A stretch of 64,000 bases of DNA from Daucus carota subsp. sativus. Its lineage: Eukaryota > Streptophyta > Magnoliopsida > Apiales > Apiaceae. This document shows positions 46,675 to 58,486 of this stretch, in pieces (the first letter of the stretch is position 1; the number at the start of each line of letters is the position of its first letter). The notes under the pieces were generated by a model that saw only the letters and a program-made list of their open reading frames with translations, was not told the origin of the DNA and did not search any database. The stretch lies in contig NC_030386.2 in NCBI RefSeq assembly GCF_001625215.2, positions 36,955,296-37,019,295 on the forward strand. Direction: 5' to 3'. A program made the translations under genes and the position numbers.

Positions 46675-49600
46675 ATGGCGAGTGGAGGTAGAAGAAGAAA
46701 GAACACACCTCCATCTCCTAAAAACAAATCAAGCCTCGGCACTGTCACACACTCAATCACCTCTTCTGATCCATCTTCCAAACGCACCTTTCTCAAAAAT
46801 CACCTCTTGATTACACCTCTCGTCATTTTGCTTCTTGTTGCACTTCTCTTCTTAAGCATTTCATCAAACACTTTCCCTGCAATTCGTGTCCGCAATGTAC
46901 CAAACCGGAATTACGCGATCGAGGTTGTCAATGAGTTTCCTCATGATCCTTCAGCCTTCACTCAGGTTGTATCCGATATTCCATAGTTCTTACTAGATTA
47001 TGATGTACTTTCTGAGAAGCTGATCGCACTATTTGCGTGCATTCAGGGGCTTTTGTATGGAGGGAATGATACTTTGTATGAGTCAACTGGTCTTTATCAT
47101 CAGGTGGCCACTTGATTTTTGTTTTTCTGCTATTTACTGATTTCTGGTTTATTCTAGTACACCTGCTTGATTTGCGTCTGCTAACCACCGATTGTATTTC
47201 CTTTCAGTCATCGCTTCGGAAAGTAGATATTGGAACCGGAGAGGTACAATTTTGCCGATTCTCAAATATTATTTAAACCAGTTTTTTCTTTAAGTTACAG
47301 TGGATGGTTATGGCACAGATTACAGATAGTTGGAAATATTGGGATTCAATAGGTGTTGTCTTTTTACATTAACAGATTTTGGCGATTCATAAGATGGATT
47401 CAACTTACTTTGGGGAAGGTTTAACTCTTTTTAATGACAGGTTTGTCAAAGAATGTCTATTTCGTTTGCACTCACTAATTTCCCAATTTTGTGCTATATG
47501 TGGTTGTGTATGTTTATAGAGTTCAATAGTTTATGATTGTTAGAAATTCAAATTTTACTTGATATGTGGCAATCTTTTGACCAACCATTAGTCTGTTTGA
47601 TTTTCATATATGATTTATTGGTGTTAAAGCTGAAGGGTACCTCATTCTGATGTATTACCTTATGCGTTTTTGTAGGTTATATCAAGTTACTTGGTTGAAG
47701 AAAATTGGTTTCATATATGACCGAAACAATTTCAGCAAAGTCTGTGCTTTACCTTTTATGATAAATTTATAATTTCAATTTCCTTGAGGCATTTAAAAAT
47801 GCAAGACTGGCACATATTTACATCTTCTTGCTGAATTTAACAAAGTTTTTAAGCATAAAAGAATGTTTCATAATCCATTTTGCATTTAAAGACCAAATTA
47901 CTGTTGCTTATGTTTCATCTACCAAAAATATTCGTTTGTATTAGTTACAACTTCAGTTGCATAATCATGATGAATTTGTACTTCTCTAGATCGATCATGC
48001 TAATGTTTGTGGATTTGCAGTGACTAACTCCTTTCTTTTTTTGCAGTTCCAAAGATTTACTCACCAGATGGAAGATGGTTGGGGGCTTGCTACAGATGGG
48101 GAAGTTCTCTTTGGAACTGATGGAAGTTCAACATTGTATCACATTGATCCACAAAACATGAAAGGTTTTAGCAATACAAAATCCTTTTGATCTATTTTCA
48201 CTGGTTTTAGTGAAAGGGTGGGGGAGGGAGCGGGTATAGTGTATTCAGATCCTAAATTTATACTGTTACAGTATTAGATTTGCAACATAGCTTTTTCATG
48301 ATTAATCTGCATAGTTGTTGAATCATAGAAATGGAGCTTTGGTGTTTCCCTTTTTAGTTAACTATATTCTTTTGTTTTTCACTATGTTTTATTACCAAGA
48401 AGTTTTACAGAAAAAAGTTGTCACCTATGATGGGCATGAAGTGCATAACCTTAATGAGCTGGAGTATATTAATGATGAAGTTTGGGCAAACGTTTTGCAG
48501 GTAAACTACTTTTTATTTTACTTGGTCCATTATAAAGTCACAAGTTTTGTTATATATATTTTTTATCAGATGAGCTCTTACTTTTGTATTGTGATATCTT
48601 TCAAATTTGTACAACTCTATAAATAAATATGAATAACATAATACATTGTTGGGTATCTTGTTATTGTGCAACTTATAGCATATTATTTAATTATTGATGG
48701 CCCTTATTAGATTATCAATCTCTGATGCATTAGTCCATTGTTCCCTAGTCTATTGTTCAACACTGTGCAGCCGTCTTTCTTTTAAAATAAGCTTCTAAGT
48801 TTGTTTGTTTTTTTTAATCAAAATCCTTCAAAATCTTGGTTTAGGTCGATATCATTAACTTCTTTCAAAGTCCATTACCTAGACTCTGCACTAATTTCCA
48901 TGTGCCTGAGTCAACCAGACATGACGTGCATGTGGGATACTGGTATCTAAGTTGTATTCCTCATATTAAAAGTGGACTGTGTCCTAGGTCTATGGTTAAT
49001 TTTCACCTAAGCATTAACTAGTTGTGATTATGTGTTTGCATGGGAAGTTTTGCGTGGAAGAGCACCTTTTGGTCAAGCTATAAACTCAACGGAGGCTAGA
49101 CGTCTATTTTATAACTTGAAAAAAAAAAAAAAAGGTCGACAATTTACCTTGCAGCATCCCTATTCAAAATGAAATGTAAAATTTCCTCAGATCTTGTTCA
49201 TAGAGAGCAAGTTCATTGCATGACTTGTTTCTATACCCTTTTGATCTTATGTTGTGATAGGCAATATTTTTTATCAACGCACATTTAATCAGTCTATATC
49301 AGTTTCACATGTGATACACCCATGTCAAATGTCAGATATATCCATGAATCATAAATCCTTTAAAAATTAGAACCTGACACTTGGATCAGCACCTTGTCTG
49401 ACACGTTTACCTTAGTCCGGGTAACATAGCTTTAAATTACAAAATTGCAACTTTATCTACACTAATTGTATCATAGAATGCATTGAAACCTGTGTTTACA
49501 TGAAGCAGACAGACTGCATTGCTAGAATTTCACCAAAGGATGGAGTGGTCCGTGAGTGGATTCTACTTCACAGTTTAAGGTTTCTTCTTATAATTCTTAC

Positions 49601-50372
49601 CATTGCCATATTATATATATTAATCATGAGTTCAGTGAAAAACTTTGCCACAAATTCCAAAATATATATGATTCTCACTGATTTTTTTTTTTCCGGTGGT
49701 TTTGTAGAAAAGGATTACTAGCTGATCGGAGAAATGTAAGGACATCAAATTTTAATAATTTTTCTGCAGTATTTAATTGCTGATTGCTATTGATTTTAAA
49801 TTTAGGACAATTTTCACTGAAAACATACCAGTTAACCAAACACCCCTCCCCCAAATATGTACCATCCTAAAGGACCGTTTTTACTCGTCGAGAAGAAATT
49901 ACATGCACAAGGAACTCGGTTTACAGCTTTTTCCCCTTGCAACTTAAAATCTTCGACTTTCTGTGTTCCAGAATATTGATGTTTTGAATGGCATAGCATG
50001 GGATAAAGAGAAAAGCAGGATTTTCGGTAAGCTTTAGGATAGTTTACCATTGAGTATATTATTAAATTTTTTGCAATTATTCTAATGTTGCTTGGTATTC
50101 ACTGCACTGTGAAAACTCTTTAGCATGAACAACTAATTATTAGAACTCAAGTTAAATGAGTTCCTTTTGTCTTTGAATCACCAAACTGATGACTTTCTCA
50201 GATAACTAGTTTTATGGAGCGTGCTGTCTTGATGTTTTGAATAGTAATCCAGATATATACAGTGACAGGAAAGCTTTGGCCAAAGCTATATGAAATAAAG
50301 CTGCATCCTCTGAGGGAACAACTAAATGTAAACATTCAGGATATATGCATGCCACCGCGATTCCAATTCTAG
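46675..50372 (+). CDS. QCT: Plant glutaminyl-peptide cyclotransferase (glutaminyl cyclase)
   Basis: Converts N-terminal glutamine of secretory peptides and proteins into pyroglutamate, protecting them from aminopeptidases. Eleven exons: 46675-46965, 47047-47103, 47208-47243, 47376-47440, 47676-47739, 48047-48164, 48403-48500, 49509-49579, 49708-49735, 49972-50026 and 50263-50372. All junctions are GT-AG and in frame, giving 330 residues. A basic, Ser-rich N-terminus precedes one hydrophobic segment (about residues 42-64, LLITPLVILLLVALLFLSIS), a signal anchor for the secretory pathway. The rest is the five-bladed propeller of the papaya-type enzyme: FTQGLLYGGNDTLYESTGLY, YFGEGLTLFNDRLYQVTWLK, ATDGEVLFGTDGSSTLYHID, NELEYINDEVWANV and VLNGIAWDKEKSRIFVTGKL. 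This family is unrelated to the animal zinc enzyme. The neighbouring polygalacturonase-like gene is convergent. Confidence 0.94.
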
Positions 50373-51716
50373 AAGCATAGTTTGCAGCTGCTGCGGCTGC
50401 AACCTTGAAATATTGCAGTTGAGGGTGATTCAGATGAATACATGCAAACTGAAAGATGTCATCCATAAGATGCTGGACCATAATATAGAACTAATTTGAA
50501 GTGGATACGGAACAGAACATAGCCATACATGAAGGAAAGTGAAATTTGTTTGATACTTTAGTTATCTATTTGTTTGTTGGAATTAGACAACGTGTAACTT
50601 GTTGTTAAAGCATTAATATAGGTTTTACTTCAAATCAAAATACTCAGTTTAGTTCGCTCGGTTTAAGATTATTTTGTTCACAACCTCCAAGTTACAGTTG
50701 AACTTGATTAGCTTACAAGTCTAATAGTAGTTCTCATAAGTCTCACGTAGAGCGACTGAGCGACAGTGGAATATTGGACCATTCCTGTGCATGCATGTGG
50801 CTAGCTATTACTCATTCCGTGTCGTACTCGGACACAAAATCTTTTTAATTGAGATTTTAAATGAGTTTTTTTCATTCATGAAATTAAGATGTATTGATTT
50901 GGATTTTACAAAATGTATAAAAATCTTGGAGATTCGATTAGAATTTTAAATTATAATATAAAATCTGGTGATATAATCAGAATTTTAAATTATGTTTAAA
51001 TCAATTAAAATCTGAAGGTATTCAAATATTGATGGATATTTTTAAACTTCATAAAATGATAAATTTTGTGAAATTATTCAATATATTTTATTTTTTTTGA
51101 AATATCAGCATAATACATGAGATTTTGAAACGCTAAACTTAAATAATAAAGATTTAGTATCAACTTTGTGATATTTTATCTAAGGTATGTATAATATCAA
51201 AATCAGATACAATCTTTTAAAACTGATACTAAAAATCATGTTAAATACAGCTACATCAACATGAATTTTATAAAATATAATTATTGCTAGATGTAATTCT
51301 TAAATATTTTAAATACAAGTAAAAAAAAGTTTCATATACGGTTAAAGTGGACTCAAATTGGACATGGGTTAGTATGTAGCACAGAGCAGCCTTGATCGTT
51401 TATCATTTCTTTTTCTCTTTTTTTTTATCAGGCGTTTATGATTTCTTTAACCATAATTTGTTGGGAACTCTTTCTTTTCAACTTTTTTTAAGCACGAACT
51501 ATAATATCCTGGTTTTTGCTGCTCTCAGAAACACAGGTCTAGTGATTCAATTCTGCTTTTAGAAGTTGAAAGACTGTGAATTTTTGAACGTCCTCATTCT
51601 GCGTTCATTAGACATGCAGTTTATTTGTCTGAACTTTATGCCATATAAGTTGCACCATAGCCTACAAAACTATATGTTAACCCAAAATTTCACATCCCAA
51701 ACTAGTGGCTAATTTG
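50373..51716. other. Convergent spacer between glutaminyl cyclase and polygalacturonase-like genes
   Basis: 3' untranslated regions lie at both ends. Between about 50845 and 51255 an AT-rich stretch with ATTGAGATTTTAAATGAGTT, TCAATTAAAATCTGAAGG and similar motifs resembles a diverged relative of the Tourist-like element at 14798; no clean ends were found. No gene is supported. Confidence 0.4.
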
Positions 51717-53588
51717 TTAGAAAGCCAGTTTACAAGTCTGCAGCTGAACCTTGTCAATAGGCAATACATCAGTAGGGAAATCACAGCCTGATTCTAAAAC
51801 CTTTTCAGGCAACAAATCACACGGCGGAGGACCCACATTGCTTGTAATCCCACTGACATCGGTGCAATTCCATTGCACCTTCTTTGGTTTCGGAGATAGG
51901 TTGATAACCGCATCAGAAATACAAATCCCAGTGTACGGGTCATCTTTAATTCCTGAAAGATCCGCGGCCATTGTGACATTTTCAGCATTAATGTCTCTGA
52001 AATTTATGTTTTTCACTTCTGGAAGTGCTTTCGGATCATAACCCTCGTCTGGGTGGTCTCCATAAGCACCCGTCATCCAGAAAACATACTTCATTGTGTA
52101 CAATGTCATGCGCCTCACATATATATCTTTTACATAACCTCCTCTTCCGGGAGCTGATTTGATTCTCACTCCTGATTCAGAGTTGATGGCAGTGATGTCT
52201 TCGGCTCTTAAGTCTTGGATGCCTCCGGACATCTCACTGCCAAGAGCAATCACTGCACTGTCAGGGGATATGCAAGTGAGTCGTCGAATGATGAGATGAT
52301 TTGTTGGCATTCCAACGGCGATTCCATATTCATCCCAACCACTTTTCACAGCAATGCAGTCATCTCCAGAAACTATGAAACAGTCTTCTATCTTCATGTT
52401 TGTGCAAGAATCTGAAGTACAGGCAAAATATAAATACTTTTCTAGCAGACAATTTCAAAAATAATGGAAATATCATTTAGAGAATATAGCTTTGGAGACC
52501 TGGATCAATGCCATCTGTATTAGGAGAGCCAACTGGTGAATTAATGGTTAAACCTTGAATTATCACATCACTGCAGCAACATCACAATATTTTCATCAAA
52601 TGAAGGAAAAATATCAAAAGATTGATGATTTAATTGTATAATTTTGCAACACAAAAGAGATACCCAACCTGCTGTAAACTGGATGGACAACCCATGAGGG
52701 AGAATTGAGCAGAGTCAGATTCGAAATCTGGACTTGATTCGAGTACATTATCTCAATCAAATAAGGCCTGGTGAAGTTGAGTTCTTTCGCCCTGAATTTA
52801 TCCCACCAGAACGCACCCTGGCCATCGATTGTGCCATTTTCCCCTAATCACATTACATCATCGAATCAATTATTTCGTTAAAATTTTATGCATACACAAA
52901 CGTAAAATCAAACTCCATATCAGTACCTGTTATGACAACATCAGTGAGGTTTGTGCCAAACACAAGACTAATGTACCTCCCCCCTGGAGCATCTCTTCCT
53001 CTCCCATACGATTTTAATGGTTCGATCAGAGGATACTCCGAAATATCCTGAAAATTTATCGTACTCAATTTAATCTATTTTCTGAGAGCAAGTGATTAGT
53101 AAATAAATGTTTATACATTCTACTTCTGCAAAATTACCTGGGATCCAAGAATAACTGCTCCCTTCTGGAGAAAAAGAGTGAAATTGCTGGTGAGATTGAA
53201 ACTGCCAGTGAGCCATTTTCCTGGAGGCACAATGAGGATGGCTCCGCCATCCGATCCAAGCAGTGGCGTTCCGAAAAGCCGCAGTGTTTGATGTCACGCC
53301 GTCACCTTTTGCTCCGAAATCCGTCAAGGCTGCGCTATGCTTACGACAATTGATTGCCTGGTACACTATGTCACATTCAACCACTGGCGCGCCAAGCAAT
53401 CCCAGAATCAAAAATCCTAGTACAGCAATCTGTTACAATAAAAAACATTACACTATAATTTACACAAAAAATAACCAGGCAGAGAGATTTACAGGAGAGG
53501 TTTTCTGTTACGATAAAAAAGAAAACGTTACGCTATAATTGAGAGAGAGATTTACAGGAGAGGTTTTAGATACCGGAGAAAACCCCAT
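51717..53588 (-). CDS. Polygalacturonase-like glycoside hydrolase (GH28) with a frame break in exon 2
   Basis: Secreted cell-wall enzyme of the plant GH28 family, predicted to hydrolyse galacturonan. Six minus-strand exons: 53588-53574, 53429-53138, 53047-52927, 52843-52669, 52570-52500 and 52411-51717. Exons 1-2 encode a signal peptide (MGFSPIAVLGFLILGLLG). Family blocks follow: RKHSAALTDFGAKGDGVTSN, VPPGKWLTGSFNLTS, SYGRGRDAPGGRY, TIDGQGAFWW, SPNTDGI, EDCFIVSGDDCIAVKSG (catalytic Asp pair), GSEMSGG and GVRIKSAPGRGG. All junctions except one are in phase. Exon 2 is 292 bp, not a multiple of three: after TAAFRNA (near 53262-53270) the frame must shift to read GSDGGAILIVPPGKW, and several residues expected there are missing. 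The small deletion may be real, making this a young pseudogene, or an assembly error. Everything after it is intact. It could equally be called exo- or endo-type; the plant subclade is not resolved here. Confidence 0.85.
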
Positions 53589-53939
53589 TCTGTTGATGAT
53601 CTTTGCAGGAAAATTATATGTGTAACAAAGAGATGGTCCAGAATATTTATAGTGCCAGAGCGAGAGAGATAATTAAGGTTACAGGAGAGTAGCGTTGCGG
53701 AGATATCAAAGATCATTATTAAAATTAATTAGTTAAGCGGTAATAGAAATAAATGCATTAGCAAATCTTTGTTACCAAATGGAATGTATGATACGGTTGA
53801 TTCATACTGGAAACAAACAAAACTATGGACGCGGTGATAGTATTTCTTTTTATTTGAAACTGAATTTCAGATCTTATTCACAGAAAGAAAGATATCCTAA
53901 ATAAATTTGATGCAACATTGTCAAAATATAAAAAAATTA
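53589..53939. other. Promoter region of the polygalacturonase-like gene
   Basis: AT-rich sequence reading leftwards into the gene; ATATTTATAG near 53643 (CTATAAATAT on the minus strand) is a plausible TATA box about 55-60 bp upstream of the start codon. Nothing else is recognised. Confidence 0.4.
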
Positions 53940-54172
53940 CTCCTTCTGTTTTGAAATATAAGTCGTTTGAATTTTTTGCACGTGTTTCTGAGTCCTTTGA
54001 CCGCATGCTAAAATTCATTATTTTGAAATTTTTTTTTTTGAATAAAAATATATGATTGATATTATTATTTTAAAAATGAAAATTTTAAAAATAATGATTT
54101 TAAGCATGCGGTCAAAAGACTTCAAAATAGGTGCAAAAAAGTCAAGCGACCTATATTTCAAAACAGAGGGAG
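53940..54172. mobile_element. Stowaway-type MITE with long internal complementarity
   Basis: CTCCTTCTGTTTTGAAATAT on the left pairs with ATATTTCAAAACAGAGGGAG on the right, TA on each side (53938-53939 and 54173-54174). The complementarity continues inwards (GACCGCATGC against GCATGCGGTC), so nearly the whole 233 bp could fold into a hairpin. Confidence 0.8.
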
Positions 54173-54210
54173 TATATATGATGACATGAATGTTTTAATT
54201 GATATTATAA

Positions 54211-55472
54211 GGATTAATTATCTAATTGGGCACTAACTTCACACCAATATATCATCTGGAACACTCTTAAATTTTCGGTCTCATTTGAAACACCTTTTTC
54301 AGAAATTGTATCATTCCTAAAGTAAAATGTAGGGCTGTAAAATGATCCGGGTGATCCCGGGTACCCTTCTGCTCAAGTACCGGATCATATTATTTTTAGC
54401 TTGTCCAGATTTGGGTCCGGGATCGTTTTATTCGGATATAAACCGATCCGGGTATTTGAGATTCGGATCTGAACCGGATATGATCCAGTATCGTATTTTT
54501 TATTTTCTAACCGGGTAGTTTATGATCCATCGAATATGAGCCGGATATGATCCAATTACACTAAATATCATTATTATTTCAGTTGTTCAAATAATTATCG
54601 TAAACATAATATTATAAAGAATACTAATTTTAAATTAAAACTTATAGTTATATATTGGTATATATCATTTATTAAATATATATGAAGATAATAAGCATTA
54701 TCACATTAAATAAATCATATTTTATGAAGATATAAACTTAAATAAGATATTAAAATTTTATAAAATGATGACTATTTACTTGTAAATATGATGGTGTTAA
54801 AATATAATATGTATATGAGTTTGAATTGAATATGAACCGTGGATCATATTCGGTTATTCGGGTAGGATCATATTATGAAAAATTATATGAGACCGAATTT
54901 GAGCGGGTATATGTGTGCTCGTATCTGGGATCATATATTATACGGGTTTAATTTTTCCGCCAGATTTGGATCGTTTTCAAAACGGATATGAGACATGTAT
55001 CATATTTTCGAGCCGGATATGAGCCGAGACACCGGATAGTCCGTATCGATTTACAACCCTAGTAAAATGTTAAATTCGGAAACAAATCGACAGTTTAAAA
55101 AGTGTTACTCATGCGGCTTTAACACAGTAGGCTATAGACATTATGTAGGTACGATTAATTGAATTTATGCGTCAAAAAAATAGGTAAAATTGAGGGTGGA
55201 AGAGATGGATTATAAAGAACCCTAATAATCCATATATGACATTTTCTGGACGCAGAAATTCAATTAATTATATCTACATAATCTCTATAGCCTACTGTGT
55301 TAAAGCCGCATGAGTAACACTTTTTAAACTGTCGATTTGTTTCCGAATTTAACATTTTATTTTTAGGAATGATACAATTTCTGAAAAAGGTGTTTCAAAT
55401 GAGACCGAAAATTGGAGAATGTTCCGGCTGATATATTGGTGTGAAGTTAGTGTCCAATTAGATAATTAACCC
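54211..55472. mobile_element. Mutator-like fold-back MITE
   Basis: The left end GGATTAATTATCTAATTGGG is matched by the reverse complement of the right end (GGGTTAATTATCTAATTGGA). The inverted arms stay similar over more than 200 bp each, including ACTAACTTCACACCAATATA and GTCTCATTTGAAACACC. The flanks GATATTATAA (54201-54210) and GATATTATTA (55473-55482) match at 9 of 10 positions, as expected for Mutator-type target duplications. A hAT MITE (54330-55061) sits in the left arm; without it the element is about 520 bp. There is no transposase. Confidence 0.8.
54330..55061. mobile_element. hAT-type MITE inserted in the Mutator-like element
   Basis: A perfect 8-bp duplication, GTAAAATG, flanks it (54322-54329 and 55062-55069). 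The left end is TAGGGCTGTAAA and the right end TTTACAACCCTA. GATCCGGGTGATCCCGGGTA and related GATCCGG motifs cluster near both ends. It is 732 bp and noncoding. The target site in the other arm of the host element (uninterrupted near 55350) shows the pre-insertion state. Confidence 0.85.
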
Positions 55473-56333
55473 GATATTATTATAAATGTGAACATAGAAA
55501 CATTCCAATTAAAATCTATCAGATATCATTATGTATATATTTAATACACAAACCAAGCATTCGTTGAAACACATACAAATTGCGTGGTGGACCCATATTT
55601 ACTTTTATAACTGTAATTCCTACGGCAAATTTTGGCAGTTTAAAAGAAATGGTAGAGTACCTCGGGGACTAACCGGTTAAATTTAGCCCGTAGACGGTAA
55701 GCTAAGCATGGAAGCACAATAATAAAAACAGTACATTCATAATTATAAATTAACTAGTTAAGAGCGTATTTGCCCTCTCAGTATAGAACGATAGTTTCTC
55801 AGTATAAAACCGGTTATGATGTTGTCGTATAAAAATGACACCACCAGCGAGTAACCCTACAATTTGTTGAAGTGTTTATAAGTGCATAAAGACTGGAGGC
55901 ACCACCTATACGACTCTCGCTTCTCCTTTATATAAATATATTAATTGATTTTAAAATTAAATTAATATAAAATTAATTAAAACTTAAACTTAGAATTATA
56001 AATAATAAATTTCTTTAATTGAGCTTCTTAAAATCATGAGATGAACGTGTGAAATAAGTGAAAATCTTCGGTAACAGGGTATCATCTTTCAAATTATAAG
56101 ATACTTAGATATTTAAACGTACACAAAATAATATCAAAATTATTAATAATAAAAATGCCCAAATAAATAATTTATACAGGTGTTTATCTTTATACATTAT
56201 TTTATGATTAAATTATAAGTAGATCTTTTAAGATTGCGTGAATGTCCTGCATTGAAACGAAATTCAAATTCAATTTTGCCATGGATTCAAAATAAATTTA
56301 AATTAAATATTTTTCATGATGACATATCATTTT
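55473..56333. other. AT-rich spacer
   Basis: No gene, RNA or clear repeat is seen. A short stretch at 55660-55860 is less AT-rich but has no open frame worth reporting. Confidence 0.4.
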
Positions 56334-57205
56334 TTTTTTGACAAAATGCAAATTCATTCCATTAAATTAAAACAAATCTAGTCGGGACAAATCCCCAACT
56401 AACAATGCAATCAGGTTGATAAACAATAAAACGAGCCAAACAAATAGCCGCATTGTTTCCAGACTGCTTAACAAATTGAATCCGAGGATTCTTGAAATTG
56501 AAAATAAATACAAAGGCTGCTCGAGTAATCCAGCCTACATCAATCCCGAAAATGGTAGCTTCACAATTGACCTTCACAATAGTTCCATGACTGTTGCGGT
56601 GTTCAGACAACTCAGTTATAAAAACTAAGCAATGAGGAACAAGGGTCCTCGAATAATGAACAACTATAATTTGTGAAAGGTGAGCCCATGCGATCGCCAC
56701 CGTTCCAAGCATACCCCAGCTATCTACATGCCGGGAGCCAGCTATAGACATGCCGAAAGTAATAATGATGCGATAACCCAGATCTCCCAAAACTCCATCA
56801 CAATCATTCTCATTGATAACACAAAAAGACATAACAACGCAGAATCACCCAAGAATGGGGTACTAAACCAACACACGCCAAAAGGTGAGACGGGAAAACA
56901 CAATCGGACCTTTGATTTCAAAAGATCTGATTTATTCAGAAAACAATCAAGCCCAAACTCAAATCCGAAACAGATCCGAGAATAAAACTCGATTGTAATC
57001 TTCGAGGTTTAAGCAACACTCGATTTTATTGAAAAACAAAAAACTGGTAAATAGTGGAGAAGATGGGAGAGCGAAAATGTTTTGGTGGATGAAGAGGATG
57101 AAGGTGAAGAATGAAGCAGTGACGGCTAGTTTTGGGAGTCGACTCTCAAAACCCTAATTTGAGAGAGAACGGAGAGTTTAATATTCTTAAGAAATACTTT
57201 TGCTG
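56334..57205 (-). mobile_element. Non-autonomous LINE-derived retroposon with 5' leader and partial ORF
   Basis: A 16-bp direct repeat, TGATGACATATCATTT, flanks it (56318-56333 and 57206-57221), and the minus strand ends in GCATTTTGTC plus a poly(A) run. It is 872 bp, so short for a LINE. Its 5' part is a GC-richer leader (CTCTCTCAAATTAGGGTTTT, then TTCACCTTCATCCTCTTCAT). An open frame of 156 residues runs from 56832 to 56362. The final ~45 residues (FVKQSGNNAAICLARF, then WGFVPTRF) resemble the C-terminal end of the RNase H-like region of plant LINE ORF2 (consensus like FVxRSxNxxAHxLAR...W..PPxF). The reverse transcriptase is missing. It appears to be an internally deleted LINE or a chimaera mobilised in trans, rather than a simple 5'-truncated copy. 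A processed host mRNA is less likely but not excluded. Confidence 0.65.
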
Positions 57206-57221
57206 TGATGACATATCATTT

Positions 57222-58486
57222 GATCTAAGTAATTTTGAACGAATTCTAATTTTCCAAACATAATTTAAATGGCTGAAATATCAAAATAAAAGGTCAGGGA
57301 AAAAAGTTGTCGAAGTGATATGGTGATAGGCAGCAGCCAACGTGTCAATCTGTCACTCTATCAGTATCAACTATCATCCAATTATATAACTCTATAACTA
57401 TATTTTCAGGACACTCTCAGATCATAATTATTAGAAGTCATCGTAATACAGTCAAAATTAAATATTCATATTTTTCGAGTGTCGATCAATTAACAAAATA
57501 ATTCGTTTGCAATAAAGAGATTATAAAATTGAAGAAATACTAATGAACGCAACGTCCACGCAACTACGTTCCGGTACTCCTCACGCAATCCGTTAAACTT
57601 ATTAATATTAAATGTTTAGCCTAAAAATTTAAGCAACTAATATAAAAATAAATTTATTCGATGCAGCTCTATACTAACTGTTACAATACAGGAATGTCGA
57701 ATGAGTCTAAGATAGGTGTTTTTTGTTTAAATTATAAAAATGAATTAAAAATTAGAAACAAGATTTACAAGTGATTAAAAATTTAAAACATTTGAAAAGA
57801 AACTAGAAGTCATATGAATTAAACTCAGTATTTTTAATATATTTATATATAATTCTTAACTTTTTACACAAATACTAGAAATAAATAATTTTTATTTATA
57901 AATCCATAAACCGGGTTTAAAAACCCGGACCAATCACCCACATAATATTCGTCTCCGTCATGATGAAATAATATCTAATTTTCATATATTGACAGAGATA
58001 CCTATTCTTTTAATATTATCATCATTATTTGACATGAATCCTATTAATATATTACTACAGGTTATTAGTACTATCATTTATTATAACAATAAAATGTTGC
58101 GATTTTTATCCTATACTATTTATCATCGAGGATATGCCGAATCGGAAATCGCGCGTCTTAATTAAAATAGTTAAGAGGATGATCAAATATTAAAGACAAA
58201 TTTACGTTATAAATCATTTTGTCACAAGTTTTAAATGTGTCTATTTTTTTAGTTTCAAAAAAAAAATGTGTCTATTTTTTTATTTCCAGTTTGATTCCAA
58301 ATCCCAGTATTTCATTTTAAGTATTTTAAGAAAGAGTAATTAGTGTTGGTTACATGTGCATCGTCATTTATATCTGCTCCACACACACTACGTGTGGTCT
58401 ATATCCCGTCTCTCCCCTTAATATTTACTTCCCCATTTTTCTCTCTTTTCATCTCACTCTCTTCTTCCACCACATCACCACCGTCC
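57222..58486 (+). promoter_or_regulatory. Beta-carotene hydroxylase upstream region
   Basis: AT-rich region ahead of the hydroxylase gene. ATTTATATCTG near 58366 is a possible TATA box, followed by a pyrimidine-rich leader (CTCTTTTCATCTCACTCTCT) up to the start codon at 58487. ACACACTACGTGTGG around 58382-58396 contains an ACGT core typical of light- or ABA-related elements. No gene is supported further upstream. Confidence 0.45.
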
